NCBI GenBank assembly: GCA_049680625.1 | Contig: JBAUID010000002.1 | Span: 1 to 61,589, forward strand | DNA length: 61,589 nt | Reading direction: 5' to 3' | From: JAUIAI01 sp049680625 | GTDB taxonomy: Bacteria > Pseudomonadota > Gammaproteobacteria > Burkholderiales > Burkholderiaceae_E | Part shown: positions 41,968 through 50,947 of the stretch, piece by piece | How positions within the stretch are numbered: position 1 is the stretch's first letter | Layout: each line of letters starts with the position of its first letter | The notes under the pieces: generated by a model | Seen by the model: only the letters and a program-made list of their open reading frames with translations | The model's database searches: none | What the model was told of the DNA's origin: nothing | Made by a program: the position numbers and the translations under genes

Positions 41968-42360
41968 GTGCCAATTACACGAATCAAGAGCCCAGCAGTT
42001 ACCGAACCAGCCCCCAAACGCTGGTCGAACTGCCTGCGCGCCGGGAACCAGATTTACATCGCCGGCTTAACCTCGCGCGGGGCGGACGGCAAAACCATCG
42101 ATGGCGACGCCGAGTATGAACAAACCAAAATTATCTTCGGCAAGATAAAGAATCTGCTTGAAGCCGGCGGCGCCAGCATGAACCAAATGGTTAAGCTGAC
42201 AATCTTTGTAACCCGGATAGAGAACAACGCCGAGGTCTGGCGTGCGCGCGAAGAATTTTTTTCCGGAGATTTTCCAACATGCAGCCTGGTAGAAGTGAGT
42301 AAACTCGCAGCGCCAAGTATCTACGTTGAAATAGAAGGTATTGCTTACGTTGGTGAATAA
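41968..42360 (+). CDS. Rid-family protein, short form (130 aa)
   Basis: GTG 41968 with AGGAGA 7 bases upstream begins MPITRIKSPAVTEPAPKRWSNC-like sequence. The core GNQIYIAGLTSRGADGK and VEIEGIAYVGE are Rid hallmarks. At the RidA Arg-105 position this protein reads FPTCSLVEV, so the catalytic arginine is replaced (by Cys). It therefore probably does not act as a classical imine deaminase. Frame upstream of the GTG is open but lacks a start signal. Confidence 0.85.
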   Translation: MPITRIKSPAVTEPAPKRWSNCLRAGNQIYIAGLTSRGADGKTIDGDAEYEQTKIIFGKIKNLLEAGGASMNQMVKLTIFVTRIENNAEVWRAREEFFSGDFPTCSLVEVSKLAAPSIYVEIEGIAYVGE

Positions 42361-42448
42361 ACCAACGCGGCCAATTCAATTCATTCGTTAATCGTTCGGG
42401 ATCAGATACCGAAACCAGTCCGACACATGCGGATGATCTAGACCGCAA

Positions 42449-43462
42449 TCACCCGGCACCGCCCAACCGCACGGCCTTTTCCTGCGCTGTCAACGCCAAC
42501 TCCATCACCTTGAAGCAATGCCCCTGCCCCATCGCGGTATCGGTCCGGTTACGCACATCGTTAACCAGGCTTTGATAGTAAGGCCTGGCTTCACCCGAAC
42601 AATCGATATGCTCAAGCTTCTCGCCGTTAACAATAAACAAATGGTCGGTGCCCGGGCGGCCCGCGATGTCGACGTATTTACGCAGTTCGATATAGCCCTC
42701 GGTGCCAAGTATCGTTAGCCGCCCGTCCCCCCAGGTTGGCAGACCGTCTGGCGTGTACCAGTCAACACGGATATAACCATGGCCTTGTTCACTTCGCAGG
42801 ACAACTTCACCAAAATCTTCCAGCCCCGGTGTATCTGGGTTGGCGTAATTGGCCACTGTCGCTGATACCACCTCGGCATCGCTGGAACCAGTGAAATAAA
42901 GAAACTGGTCAATCTGATGACTCGCGGTATCGATCAGGATACCGCCGTACCGTGCCGGTTCAAAAAACCATTCGGGTCGCAGATGTTTGTTTAGCCGGTG
43001 CGGCCCGGTGCCCATGGTTTGCACTACCCTACCGATTCGCCCGGCGTTAATCAGTTCAGCGGCTTTGGTCACCGCGGGCACCTCGAAGCGCTCGGAGAAA
43101 TTGATCGACCAGATTCTGCCGGTTTCAGCGACGGTTGCCTTGATGGCGTCGAAGTCGTCGCGCGTAGTGCAACCCGGCTTATCGCTCATCACATCTTTGC
43201 CGGCGCGCATGGCGGCGACGGCGATTGCCGCGCGATCGTTCGGGATGGCCGCCGTAACGATCAATTGGATATCCGGGTCGTCGAGTAATGCCTGCTTGTC
43301 ATCAACCCGTTTAAGGTCGGGAAAACGTTTGACAAAGCCTTCAAGTGGTTGCGGATCACCCTGGGTCCAATAGCCCCGGCATTCGCAACCCAACTCAAGC
43401 AGACGACCGACTTGTTCGTAAATATGGCGATGATCCAGCCCGATTGCAGCAAATTTAATCAT
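42449..43462 (-). CDS. Gfo/Idh/MocA-family oxidoreductase (337 aa)
   Basis: NAD(P)-dependent sugar/inositol dehydrogenase superfamily. It starts MIKFAAIGLDHRHIYEQVGRLLELG, with a Rossmann motif altered to A-I-G-L-D-H. The usual E-K-P reads SDKPGCTT. The C-terminal domain shows FFEPARYGGILIDTASHQIDQFLYFTG, including the D-x2-x-H pattern of the active site. Starts 2 bases after the previous oxidoreductase stop, so the two are one operon. Confidence 0.9.
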   Translation of the reverse strand: MIKFAAIGLDHRHIYEQVGRLLELGCECRGYWTQGDPQPLEGFVKRFPDLKRVDDKQALLDDPDIQLIVTAAIPNDRAAIAVAAMRAGKDVMSDKPGCTTRDDFDAIKATVAETGRIWSINFSERFEVPAVTKAAELINAGRIGRVVQTMGTGPHRLNKHLRPEWFFEPARYGGILIDTASHQIDQFLYFTGSSDAEVVSATVANYANPDTPGLEDFGEVVLRSEQGHGYIRVDWYTPDGLPTWGDGRLTILGTEGYIELRKYVDIAGRPGTDHLFIVNGEKLEHIDCSGEARPYYQSLVNDVRNRTDTAMGQGHCFKVMELALTAQEKAVRLGGAG

Positions 43463-43464
43463 GT

Positions 43465-44493
43465 TTATCCTTGCACGCTGACATGGCGTTTTTCTTTAGA
43501 CGACAGCATCAGCGCATCGATCAGATGATGCACATCCAGAGCTTGTCGGCCAGTACATCTCGGTTCGCGCCCGGCATCCAGCGCATCGAGGAAATCTTCA
43601 ATCAGCGCCTGGTGCCAGTGGTGAGGAAAGTCCATTGGGTCGGCCCCACCACCACTGGCAGTGGTCTCACCCACGTGTTCTTTGCGTCCGTCCTGAAAAT
43701 CAACGCGCAGCTCGCCGCCGGCCAGGGTAGCGCTTGCCTTACTGCCGGTAATGGTCAGGCTTTCGGTGTTACCCGGAAAGCTCGCCGTTGTCGTCATCAA
43801 CGACCCGATAGCACCGCTTTCAAAACGCAGGCCAGCACCGACAAAGTCTTCACTCTCCATTTGATGCAACCCGGTGGTGCCGGCAATCGACGCTACCTCG
43901 CTAACCGGGCCGGTCAAGCTGAGCATCAGATCCAGGCTATGAATTGCCTGGTTGATCAACACCCCACCCCCATCGCGCTCGTAAGTGCCGCGACCTGGCT
44001 CGTCATAGTAAGTCTGCGGTCGCCACCATGGCACGGCGAGCTGCACCGCGTGTATATCGCCAAGCTCAGCGCGCTCAATCCGCGTGCGCAAAGCCTGCGA
44101 CGCCTCTCGAAAACGGTGCTGAAAAACCATACCCAGTTGAACATCAGCCTCGGCGCAGCATTGAACGATCCGCATCGCCCCGGCAGTTGTCCGTTCCACC
44201 GGTTTTTCCATCAGGATATGTTTACCGCTGGCGCACAGCGCCTCAACCAGGTTCAGCCGCGCGTTCGGGGGCGTCAGCAACAGCACTGCACTGATGTCGG
44301 GGTTATCCACAATGGCCTCAACATTATCGACTGCGGGCATCACAAACCGCTCGGCAAAAGCTTGCCGGCGTTCGGCACCTGGGCTGAATACACCTTTGAC
44401 GTCGATACGATCAGACAGCGCCTGCAGGCTCTTAGCGTGTGGCAAAGAGGCCATGCCAAGCCCGATTACTCCGACTACGCGTTTGTTTGCCAA
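43465..44493 (-). CDS. Gfo/Idh/MocA-family oxidoreductase (342 aa, TTG start)
   Basis: Rossmann motif VVGVIGLGMASLPHAKSL, then HILMEKPVERT (E-K-P motif) and GGGVLINQAIHSLDLML with the active-site D/H pattern. TTG 44493 is chosen because AGGAGG lies 8 bases upstream and the protein then begins just before the Rossmann strand. The frame is open upstream through a G/C-rich, unlikely N-terminus. First of the two-gene oxidoreductase unit. The substrate is probably a sugar or cyclitol. Confidence 0.9.
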   Translation of the reverse strand: MANKRVVGVIGLGMASLPHAKSLQALSDRIDVKGVFSPGAERRQAFAERFVMPAVDNVEAIVDNPDISAVLLLTPPNARLNLVEALCASGKHILMEKPVERTTAGAMRIVQCCAEADVQLGMVFQHRFREASQALRTRIERAELGDIHAVQLAVPWWRPQTYYDEPGRGTYERDGGGVLINQAIHSLDLMLSLTGPVSEVASIAGTTGLHQMESEDFVGAGLRFESGAIGSLMTTTASFPGNTESLTITGSKASATLAGGELRVDFQDGRKEHVGETTASGGGADPMDFPHHWHQALIEDFLDALDAGREPRCTGRQALDVHHLIDALMLSSKEKRHVSVQG

Positions 44494-44589
44494 ACCCGGG
44501 GCCTCCTGCCTTTTTTTTGGGGGGACTTTTATGCTGGATTCAGGTCTCCAACTGATTGCAAGCATAGCACCGGCGCCCGGGTTGCCTGA

Positions 44590-45465
44590 TCAGTATCGCC
44601 TGTTGCAGGATCGCCTATTGCGGTCTTTTACAAGAATCAGGCCGGAAGCCACAATCAGCCCAGCACCAATAACGGTTGTTGTTGCCGGCACTTCGAAAAA
44701 AAACAGAAATCCAATTAAGGCACTGCCCACAAGCTCCAGATAAACCAGCGGCGCAAGCGTTGACGCATTCGACACGCCAAATGCTTTAATCGTCAGCAAG
44801 TGAAAAACAGCCGAAAAAAAACCCATTAGAAAAAACAACCACAGCACATCGATCTGTGGCGCTGTATAGGTGAATGCCGCTTGCGGACTAAGCAGCACGG
44901 CGCCAGCGACACATTGAAATGCGAGGGTTTTTAACGGATCACTTTGCTGGGCGGCCTGCCGTGTGGCAATCAGGTAAAGCGCAAAGAAAAGACCCGCCCC
45001 AAACGCCATGACTACACCGCTTTCGATCTCTCCGGCGGGTTGCAACACAACAAGCGACCCGATAAATCCAAGCGCCAGGCTGAGCAGCTTGAGAAGAGAC
45101 ACGCTCTCTTTGAGAAACATGACCGACAAGGCTACGGCAATAATGGGTCCCACGAAGTAGGCACCGGCGGCAAGCACCATGGGAATTCTTGCAATTGCCA
45201 GAAAATAGAGCGTCATCGAGGCGACCAGGAACGCTGTCCGTACAAGGTGGGCTAATCGCTGCTCATCTGGAAACAATCGACGTCCGTGACGCCAATACGC
45301 GACTGGTAAAACGAACAGAGCGGCCACGGCATATCGGGCCCAGCCGATAAACAGCGGTGAATACCCTGAGGTCAGATATTTGGCAATGCCGTCGACAATC
45401 GGTATCCCCAGCATCGCAACAGACATTAGAACAATCCCGCGAAGACTGGTCGTTGATTTATTCAC
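44590..45465 (-). CDS. EamA/DMT-superfamily transporter (291 aa)
   Basis: Ten predicted membrane helices in two EamA repeats. A clear internal repeat end is MFLKESVSLLKLLSLALGFIGSLVVLQP in the first half and FFEVPATTTVIGAGLIVASGLIL in the second. Such proteins export or import small metabolites; substrate unknown. It lies upstream of the oxidoreductase pair on the same strand with a 96-base gap. Confidence 0.9.
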   Translation of the reverse strand: MNKSTTSLRGIVLMSVAMLGIPIVDGIAKYLTSGYSPLFIGWARYAVAALFVLPVAYWRHGRRLFPDEQRLAHLVRTAFLVASMTLYFLAIARIPMVLAAGAYFVGPIIAVALSVMFLKESVSLLKLLSLALGFIGSLVVLQPAGEIESGVVMAFGAGLFFALYLIATRQAAQQSDPLKTLAFQCVAGAVLLSPQAAFTYTAPQIDVLWLFFLMGFFSAVFHLLTIKAFGVSNASTLAPLVYLELVGSALIGFLFFFEVPATTTVIGAGLIVASGLILVKDRNRRSCNRRY

Positions 45466-45765
45466 GGATCGGGGCTACTCATCGCACTGCACCCACCGCG
45501 GGCCTGGCCTGCACTGCCTGCTCTATTGCGCACCGAACCGAACCCCAGCACTGCCTATGATCATCAATCGCATCCACAACCGTTTCGACCCAAGATCTCG
45601 CGCGAGTACGGCCGGCGCAGTTCAGATATTGGCGATTTTGCCTGAGCATATCAGTTAAAACACAGACGGCGTCAGGGTAGTCTGCAATAAATACGCCAGC
45701 CTGGAAAGTTAGCCGAGTAAACTAGCAACAAAACCCAAAACGAACAGAAAACAAAGGAGCCACAT
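45466..45765. promoter_or_regulatory. Divergent region between EamA and VOC genes
   Basis: 300 bases with no coding frame that I trust. TAAACT at 45718-45723 is a weak -10 candidate for the VOC gene. Otherwise nothing distinctive. Confidence 0.3.
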
Positions 45766-46137
45766 ATGGATTTAGGCGCGTTCTCATTAAGTCTAGCCGT
45801 CAAAGATCTCCAAGCATCCAGGCGTTTTTACGAACAACTGGGGTTCGAAGCGTTTGGTGGTGACCCCGAAAAAAGCTGGTTAATTCTGAAAAACGGCAAT
45901 CACGTGATTGGCCTTTTCCAGGGGATGTTTGAAAATAATATTGTGACATTCAACCCGGGCTGGGACCAAAACGGGAAAAACCTTAACCAGTTCACCGACA
46001 TACGCGAACTACAGCGCGAATTGAAGAGCAAAGGCGTGCCACTTCTCAGTGAAGTTGATGAGTCGACAACCGGCCCGGCGAGTTTCATGATTGCCGACCC
46101 CGACGGTAATCAGATACTTGTTGATCAACATCGATAA
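45766..46137 (+). CDS. VOC/glyoxalase-like protein (123 aa)
   Basis: Vicinal-oxygen-chelate fold with SLSLAVKDLQASRRFYEQLGFEAFGGD, and MIADPDGNQILVDQHR at the C-terminus, giving the E/D and H metal-binding positions. Close in length to single-module lactoylglutathione lyase-like proteins and toxin-resistance VOC proteins. Function open. AAAGGAG lies 7 bases before the ATG. Confidence 0.88.
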   Translation: MDLGAFSLSLAVKDLQASRRFYEQLGFEAFGGDPEKSWLILKNGNHVIGLFQGMFENNIVTFNPGWDQNGKNLNQFTDIRELQRELKSKGVPLLSEVDESTTGPASFMIADPDGNQILVDQHR

Positions 46138-46157
46138 TTTCTGTACCCAACCGCCGA

Positions 46158-46850
46158 CTATCCTGCGGCTGCATACAGGCGAAACCGAGTTGCGCGCCAA
46201 CTCCAGTAGGTCAAACCGATCCCGACCTGCATCATCGCAGCCGCGACCCATTCAATTATGTTCTCGTATCGATCGGCTTGCGCTTCAGGCAACACCGCTT
46301 TGAGCAGCAGATTCAGAATGCCCAGCAGAAATGGGAACAAGGCACAGACAAGCTGGAGTCGACCAATGTTCTGGCAAAGGGCTACTCCATGCGCTTTCCC
46401 GACGCGCTGGGTGGCGAGCGCCAGCCAGATTTGCGCAAGAACAGTCCCCAGAAAATAACCGTAGATACCGAAGCGTCGCATTAATTGGTAGAACGGTTCG
46501 TTGGTTCCCAGAAATGTCACATAGATAATTAGTGAAGTAGCGGCGCCGTACCCGAGTAAGACAATTACAGGGAAAGAACGTCCCTGGGTTTCTTCCCCCG
46601 TAGACATCAAATTTAGCCAGCGAGCATTCAACGACCAATATAGACACAACAACCCTGATTGCACGGTAAGCACAGGCTTAAACACATAACTGGCCGGCGC
46701 ATTTCGGCCAGTAGCGCTAATAGACGCGCAGCCTTCAAGATACGGCACACAGGCAGGAATGGCCTCAGCGCTGATCGCCAGCACCAGGCTGATATGAACG
46801 GCCACCACCGGAATAAACGCCGTGATCAAGGCAAGCCATATAACAGACAT
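46158..46850 (-). CDS. Frag1/DRAM/Sfk1-like membrane protein (230 aa)
   Basis: Six hydrophobic segments. The first extracytoplasmic loop reads VPYLEGCASISATGRNAPASYVFKPVL, which resembles the I-S-D-T-G...P-E-S-x-V/I-F loop of the Frag1/DRAM/TMEM150 superfamily, known mainly from eukaryotes. I infer membership from that loop and topology only. Convergent with the VOC gene. Confidence 0.6.
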   Translation of the reverse strand: MSVIWLALITAFIPVVAVHISLVLAISAEAIPACVPYLEGCASISATGRNAPASYVFKPVLTVQSGLLCLYWSLNARWLNLMSTGEETQGRSFPVIVLLGYGAATSLIIYVTFLGTNEPFYQLMRRFGIYGYFLGTVLAQIWLALATQRVGKAHGVALCQNIGRLQLVCALFPFLLGILNLLLKAVLPEAQADRYENIIEWVAAAMMQVGIGLTYWSWRATRFRLYAAAG

Positions 46851-46920
46851 GAGCGAAACCTATAGTATTTTGCTCAGCGTAAAAACACCGACCTCATTCA
46901 TTGCCGCACGCAGCGCAAGC

Positions 46921-47949
46921 CTAACCCGGTTGCGTCGGTAATCCCCGCTGCTCACGCCTTTTGCCTTCCAGATAGACAACCAAACCAAGCGTGACTGCGC
47001 CCGCAAGAAAGGTCGCGAACACCCCACCCAGGTGCTGGGCGACGTATCGGAAGTACAAGGTATAGGCCTGGATGATCAAAAACGTCACCGCGTATCCGCG
47101 CAGCATGCGCAGTCCGTAGCGGCTGCCGGCCACCAGTGCGGCCAGGTTAAAACCAATCCAGAGCAGGTTGAACATCAGCAGTTCAGTGCCGGGTGCGCTA
47201 TGCCATATGGATATCTTGCCGTAGTTGCCAAACAGTGATGTCAGCCACAATGCCATTTCGGTAAAGAACATGCCGCCCGACAACCAGACTTTGAAAAAGC
47301 CGTCGTACTGGCGCAGCACCGACGCTTCAGCACTGCGATGCAGCAGGCTGAATACAATCATCGACAGCCCGGCAAACAGAAAGCGCACCGGATAGTTCAT
47401 GCCGAAGAAGTACGCCCCCCACCCGGATACATAGCCGGTCACACCGCCAAACCAGGAAAAGAAAACAATAATGCACAACACCAGCAGCAACACGTTGCGC
47501 AGCAAATAAGCCAGCACTAGAAGCAGACATAAATCAATCAACAGCAGGGCGGGCCAGTTGCCCGAGCCGCTACTGTAAATAATACCCAGGGTAAACGTCA
47601 GCCCGATGATGGCAATGCCGCCAAGTAACTGTAAAGATCGCTGCGTCCAGACTAAATTTCGTTTGCCAAGCTTGTATGCTGCAAGAAATATCGCCGGAAT
47701 CAGCAGGCCAAGAACAATGGCTAGTTTTTCGAGGGTAGGTTCGAAAAGTTCAGCACCCAGGATATATAACCCGGCCGCCGCTGAAATTGCCCCGAAAAAC
47801 ACAAACCAGCGACCCAGAGAAGTCCAGTCCCACCGGGTTTTTGGATACAGGGCGGATAACGCGTTATGTTGCTGTGCGTTGAGCAAACCTTCCCGGCGCA
47901 GGGTATCCAGCTCGCGATGCATAACCGCTTGAAAGCGCTTCGCATTCAT
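46921..47949 (-). CDS. DUF2157-domain membrane protein (342 aa)
   Basis: A cytoplasmic N-terminus (RFQAVMHRELDTLRREGLLNAQQHNAL, the DUF2157 start) is followed by about ten membrane segments. It ends with a basic tail, YLEGKRREQRGLPTQPG. No enzymatic motif. The start overlaps the stop of the upstream gene by 4 bases (ATGA), so the two membrane proteins are co-translated and may form one complex. Confidence 0.75.
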   Translation of the reverse strand: MNAKRFQAVMHRELDTLRREGLLNAQQHNALSALYPKTRWDWTSLGRWFVFFGAISAAAGLYILGAELFEPTLEKLAIVLGLLIPAIFLAAYKLGKRNLVWTQRSLQLLGGIAIIGLTFTLGIIYSSGSGNWPALLLIDLCLLLVLAYLLRNVLLLVLCIIVFFSWFGGVTGYVSGWGAYFFGMNYPVRFLFAGLSMIVFSLLHRSAEASVLRQYDGFFKVWLSGGMFFTEMALWLTSLFGNYGKISIWHSAPGTELLMFNLLWIGFNLAALVAGSRYGLRMLRGYAVTFLIIQAYTLYFRYVAQHLGGVFATFLAGAVTLGLVVYLEGKRREQRGLPTQPG

Positions 47950-48935
47950 GATTCTGCCCGCAGTTTTTTGGCGCGCGCCTCAAACAAAGCACCGATAACC
48001 AGAGCGATCACCCCGGCAACCAGAAAGAAAATGCCCTTGGATAAGTCGTCCCAGAAACCTTCGAACATGCGCGTATACAAATTTATGGCCAGGAAGACAA
48101 TACCAAAACCCGTAAACCGGCTGTCATGCAGCCTTGCGCCAACGACTAGCTGGACAACGCCGGCCGCGGCAAATAACAGCACCGGCATTAGTTCGCGCCC
48201 GGGAATCGACAGAAACCACAACGATAAATTGGCATAGAGCAAGCCAATAATCAGATAGATATGCCCAAACCCAATGTGGCGGTGATCTGCACGTGTCTCA
48301 TAGAAGCGCTCGTGAAAGTAGCCGAGCACAATCGCCACCGAAGCCGCGGCCAGCATCAGCCATTCATCCCGAATAGCCAGAAAATAGCCGCCACCCCCCA
48401 TATAACCATGTTTGTTACCCACGGCATGGAAGATCAGGAGAACGGCAATCAGCAACGGCCAACGCAGACTGAATCGATAAGCAGTAATGATTGCGCCGAC
48501 TGCTGTCAGGCACATGCCAACCGGAATCACAAACCGCCAGTTGTCTGCGCCTGATGCTCCATAGGCTGTCGCCAGCGCCCCAAACATCAGAAGGAAGCTG
48601 AACGTGACCAGCACCGCCCCGCTGGTCGCAAAGTGTTGACTGGGGTCGGTGGCCAATTTGACGCCGTATTTCCAGCTTACGAAAGCCAGCCCGCCAAGAA
48701 TGAAGGGCGCCAGATACAGTGCCAGCGGGCCAAGGAGAAAACCAATTAAACCAAAAACAGAAGAACCCAGCCAGAACAAGGCCAAAAAGCCAAGCCAGCG
48801 AAGCAGCACCTGTCGGGCGGTGATGTCTGAGCCGTAGCGTGCCTGCAGCGTCTTGAGCAGCCCTGCATCAACATGCCCGGCATGGCCCCAGTTCGCGACT
48901 TCATTCACTATTTTTGCTGCTACCGCTTTTCGCAT
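47946..48935 (-). CDS. Second multi-pass membrane protein, DUF2157/DUF4401-like (329 aa)
   Basis: A ~40-residue soluble N-terminus is followed by about ten hydrophobic segments. The C-terminal MFEGFWDDLSKGIFFLVAGVIAL and ARAKKLR match the last helix pattern of DUF2157/DUF4401 partners. Overlaps the downstream DUF2157 gene by 4 bases. Function unknown. Confidence 0.7.
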   Translation of the reverse strand: MRKAVAAKIVNEVANWGHAGHVDAGLLKTLQARYGSDITARQVLLRWLGFLALFWLGSSVFGLIGFLLGPLALYLAPFILGGLAFVSWKYGVKLATDPSQHFATSGAVLVTFSFLLMFGALATAYGASGADNWRFVIPVGMCLTAVGAIITAYRFSLRWPLLIAVLLIFHAVGNKHGYMGGGGYFLAIRDEWLMLAAASVAIVLGYFHERFYETRADHRHIGFGHIYLIIGLLYANLSLWFLSIPGRELMPVLLFAAAGVVQLVVGARLHDSRFTGFGIVFLAINLYTRMFEGFWDDLSKGIFFLVAGVIALVIGALFEARAKKLRAES

Positions 48936-49395
48936 CGGTGTGCCACGGCCTGTCAGAATTGGTAACGTATTCTAGGGGCTGGTTGATTGTCGTGACGCTG
49001 TTGTAACTCAACGCTGCGCTAACAACAACAGTTGATGCGAACCGGTGATGCTGGTTCCCGCCCCTTAAAGAGGGTCGCGGATTAGCCTCTATTTGCCACG
49101 ACACTAGCGTCCTTGCCAATCGTGATGTAACTTTGCGAAGCAAGGTCGTAACTGCAATACTTCAAACACACTAATCGGCACAATGTCGCCCAGACTAACC
49201 CCCGGCCCAATCCTATTTGCTCCAGTGAGCATCCGGGTTGTAGTTCAGGTTGGTAGTCCTGCTGAACGTTGTCAAGCCGGTGTCTGGGTCGGGGCTTAAA
49301 GCTTGTGGCCCCAAACCGCCACACGTTAAGATTCGTAATCGACAAGACTAGCGCCTATCGTGTGCGAATTACTCCATAAGGCGATTGACCAGATT
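48936..49395. other. Gene-poor stretch with a possible coding remnant
   Basis: 460 bases. On the minus strand a 44-codon open stretch (49347-49213) ends in SRTTNLNYNPDAHWSK and a TAG and looks like the C-terminus of a lost protein, though no start or relative is seen. A competing frame covers 49345-49082. No terminator recognised. Function none assigned. Confidence 0.35.
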
Positions 49396-49818
49396 ATGAA
49401 CGCATCCGCAGCAATCGATGACATCCGCTTCCGTGACGACTTCGAATCCGGGCGAGTAATGCCCGCCGATTTTCATCACCGGGACCACCTTCGGCTGGCC
49501 TACGTTTACTTGTGTGAATCAAGTCTCGCGGACGCTCATGGCCGCATGCGCAGTGCGATCATGAAGTTTCTGTCCGCAAACAATGTTCCATCGCACAAGT
49601 ACCACGAAACATTGACGAAGTCTTGGCTGAAAGCTGTCAAACATTTCCTGGTTTGCGCGGGCAATATCAGCTCTTTCGAACAGTTCCTGAGCGCGGACGA
49701 CAGATTGCTCAACGTAGAAATAATGCTGACCCACTATAGCCAAACCCGCTTGTTCTCCGAACTGGCGCGAGCGCAGTTTGTGGAGCCTGACTTACAAGCG
49801 ATACCTGAGTATGAATGA
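49396..49818 (+). CDS. Conserved hypothetical protein (140 aa)
   Basis: Soluble, helical. The core FHHRDHLRLAYVYLCESSLADAHGRMR, then HKYHETLTKSWL, resembles a family of ~150-aa bacterial proteins with an F-x-H-x2-H-L-R-x-A-W/Y block; function unknown. ATG 49396 is chosen because family members begin shortly before this block; GTG 49360 is an alternative. Confidence 0.65.
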   Translation: MNASAAIDDIRFRDDFESGRVMPADFHHRDHLRLAYVYLCESSLADAHGRMRSAIMKFLSANNVPSHKYHETLTKSWLKAVKHFLVCAGNISSFEQFLSADDRLLNVEIMLTHYSQTRLFSELARAQFVEPDLQAIPEYE

Positions 49819-49881
49819 CTGGCTCAGGCCGAATCCGGGTGAGGCGGCCAGCGGATTCTGACTCAAACGAATAATGAGTCA

Positions 49882-50034
49882 TTGGGTTGCTCCGATCTTG
49901 TCACGGGGGCGCAGGCGACCGTAGAAGTCGCCCAAACAGTCGCCCAAGCAGCAGGCGCAATTCTGCCAATTTTCCTGGTAGCGCTTACATTAAAGACTCT
50001 GGTTTCCAACATTCTCATCAGCATCTTTTGCTGA
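49882..50034 (+). CDS. Possible small hydrophobic protein (50 aa)
   Basis: A TTG-started frame reading ATVEVAQTVAQAAGAILP and then one strong hydrophobic segment IFLVALTLKTLVSNILISIF to the stop. No ribosome site is seen. It ends 46 bases before the split transketolase operon. Could be chance, or a small membrane protein or the tail of a decayed transporter. Confidence 0.25.
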   Translation: MGCSDLVTGAQATVEVAQTVAQAAGAILPIFLVALTLKTLVSNILISIFC

Positions 50035-50080
50035 TGACCTGCCCGTTATGTTTTGGCGCTTCTTTCAAGGAGAACCTTCG

Positions 50081-50947
50081 ATGACTACCCCCAAGACTAC
50101 GCTTGCCAGACTGGCGCAGTGCGCCTATCGAATCCGTCACCTCGCGCTGCGCATGGGCGAAGTCCAGGGACAAGGCTATATCGGCCAGGCTCTCGGCTGG
50201 GCCGATGTGCTGGCCACAGCCTACTGCCATGCAATGAACATTCGCCCGAAAGAGCCGCAGTGGGAAGGCCGCGACCGCTTCCTGCTATCCCACGGCCATT
50301 ACGCAATTGCCCACTACGCTGCACTGATCGAGGCCGGTGTCATTCCCGAGTCCGAGCTCGAGACCTACGGCAGCGACGACAGCCGGCTGCCGATGTCCGG
50401 CATGGCAACCTACACGCCGGGCATGGAAATCTCGGGCGGCTCGCTTGGTCAGGGCCTGCCGATCGCGATTGGCATTGCGCTGGCACTGATCCAGAAAAAG
50501 AACCCAGCCTTCGTTTACAACTCAATGTCCGACGGCGAGCTCGACGAAGGCTCAACCTGGGAGGCAGCAATGGGTGCCAGCCATCATGGCCTGGCCAACC
50601 TGATTTGTCTTGTAGACATCAACAATCAGCAGGCTGACGGCCCGTCAGGCAAAGTGCTCAGCTTCGAGCCGCTGGCCGACAAATGGGCGGCTTTCGGCTG
50701 GCACGTACAACGTGTCAACGGCAACGACTTGCCGGCAGTGGTCGACGCCTTTGACGCTGCGCGTGCGGTGACTGAAGCGAAGCCACGGGTCATCCTTTTC
50801 GACACGTTAATGGGTAAAGGTGTGCCTTTCCTTGAACAACGTGAAAAGAATCACTTCATCCGGGTCGACCCACCAGAGTGGCAACAAGCACTAGATATCC
50901 TGGCCCAGTCTCAACCCAGTTTGCAGCCCAACGGAGCCCCGGCATGA
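50081..50947 (+). CDS. Transketolase, N-terminal (TPP-binding) subunit (288 aa)
   Basis: First half of a split transketolase. The thiamine-diphosphate motif is SDGELDEGSTWEAAMGASHHGLANLICLVDINNQQ. Earlier are FLLSHGHYAIAHYA and GGSLGQGLPIAIG. CAAGGAGAACC places the start at ATG 50081. The stop overlaps the next gene's ATG (ATGA), so both subunits are coupled. Split transketolases often lie in sugar or aromatic gene clusters; the exact substrates are unknown. Confidence 0.93.
   Translation: MTTPKTTLARLAQCAYRIRHLALRMGEVQGQGYIGQALGWADVLATAYCHAMNIRPKEPQWEGRDRFLLSHGHYAIAHYAALIEAGVIPESELETYGSDDSRLPMSGMATYTPGMEISGGSLGQGLPIAIGIALALIQKKNPAFVYNSMSDGELDEGSTWEAAMGASHHGLANLICLVDINNQQADGPSGKVLSFEPLADKWAAFGWHVQRVNGNDLPAVVDAFDAARAVTEAKPRVILFDTLMGKGVPFLEQREKNHFIRVDPPEWQQALDILAQSQPSLQPNGAPA

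Noticed and set aside
43471..44589. 372-codon plus-strand frame
   Set aside because: It is the antisense shadow of the Gfo/Idh/MocA gene, which has clear motifs on the minus strand.
49082..49345. 87-codon frame on the minus strand
   Set aside because: TTG start, composition unlike protein, and another frame in the same stretch looks more protein-like.
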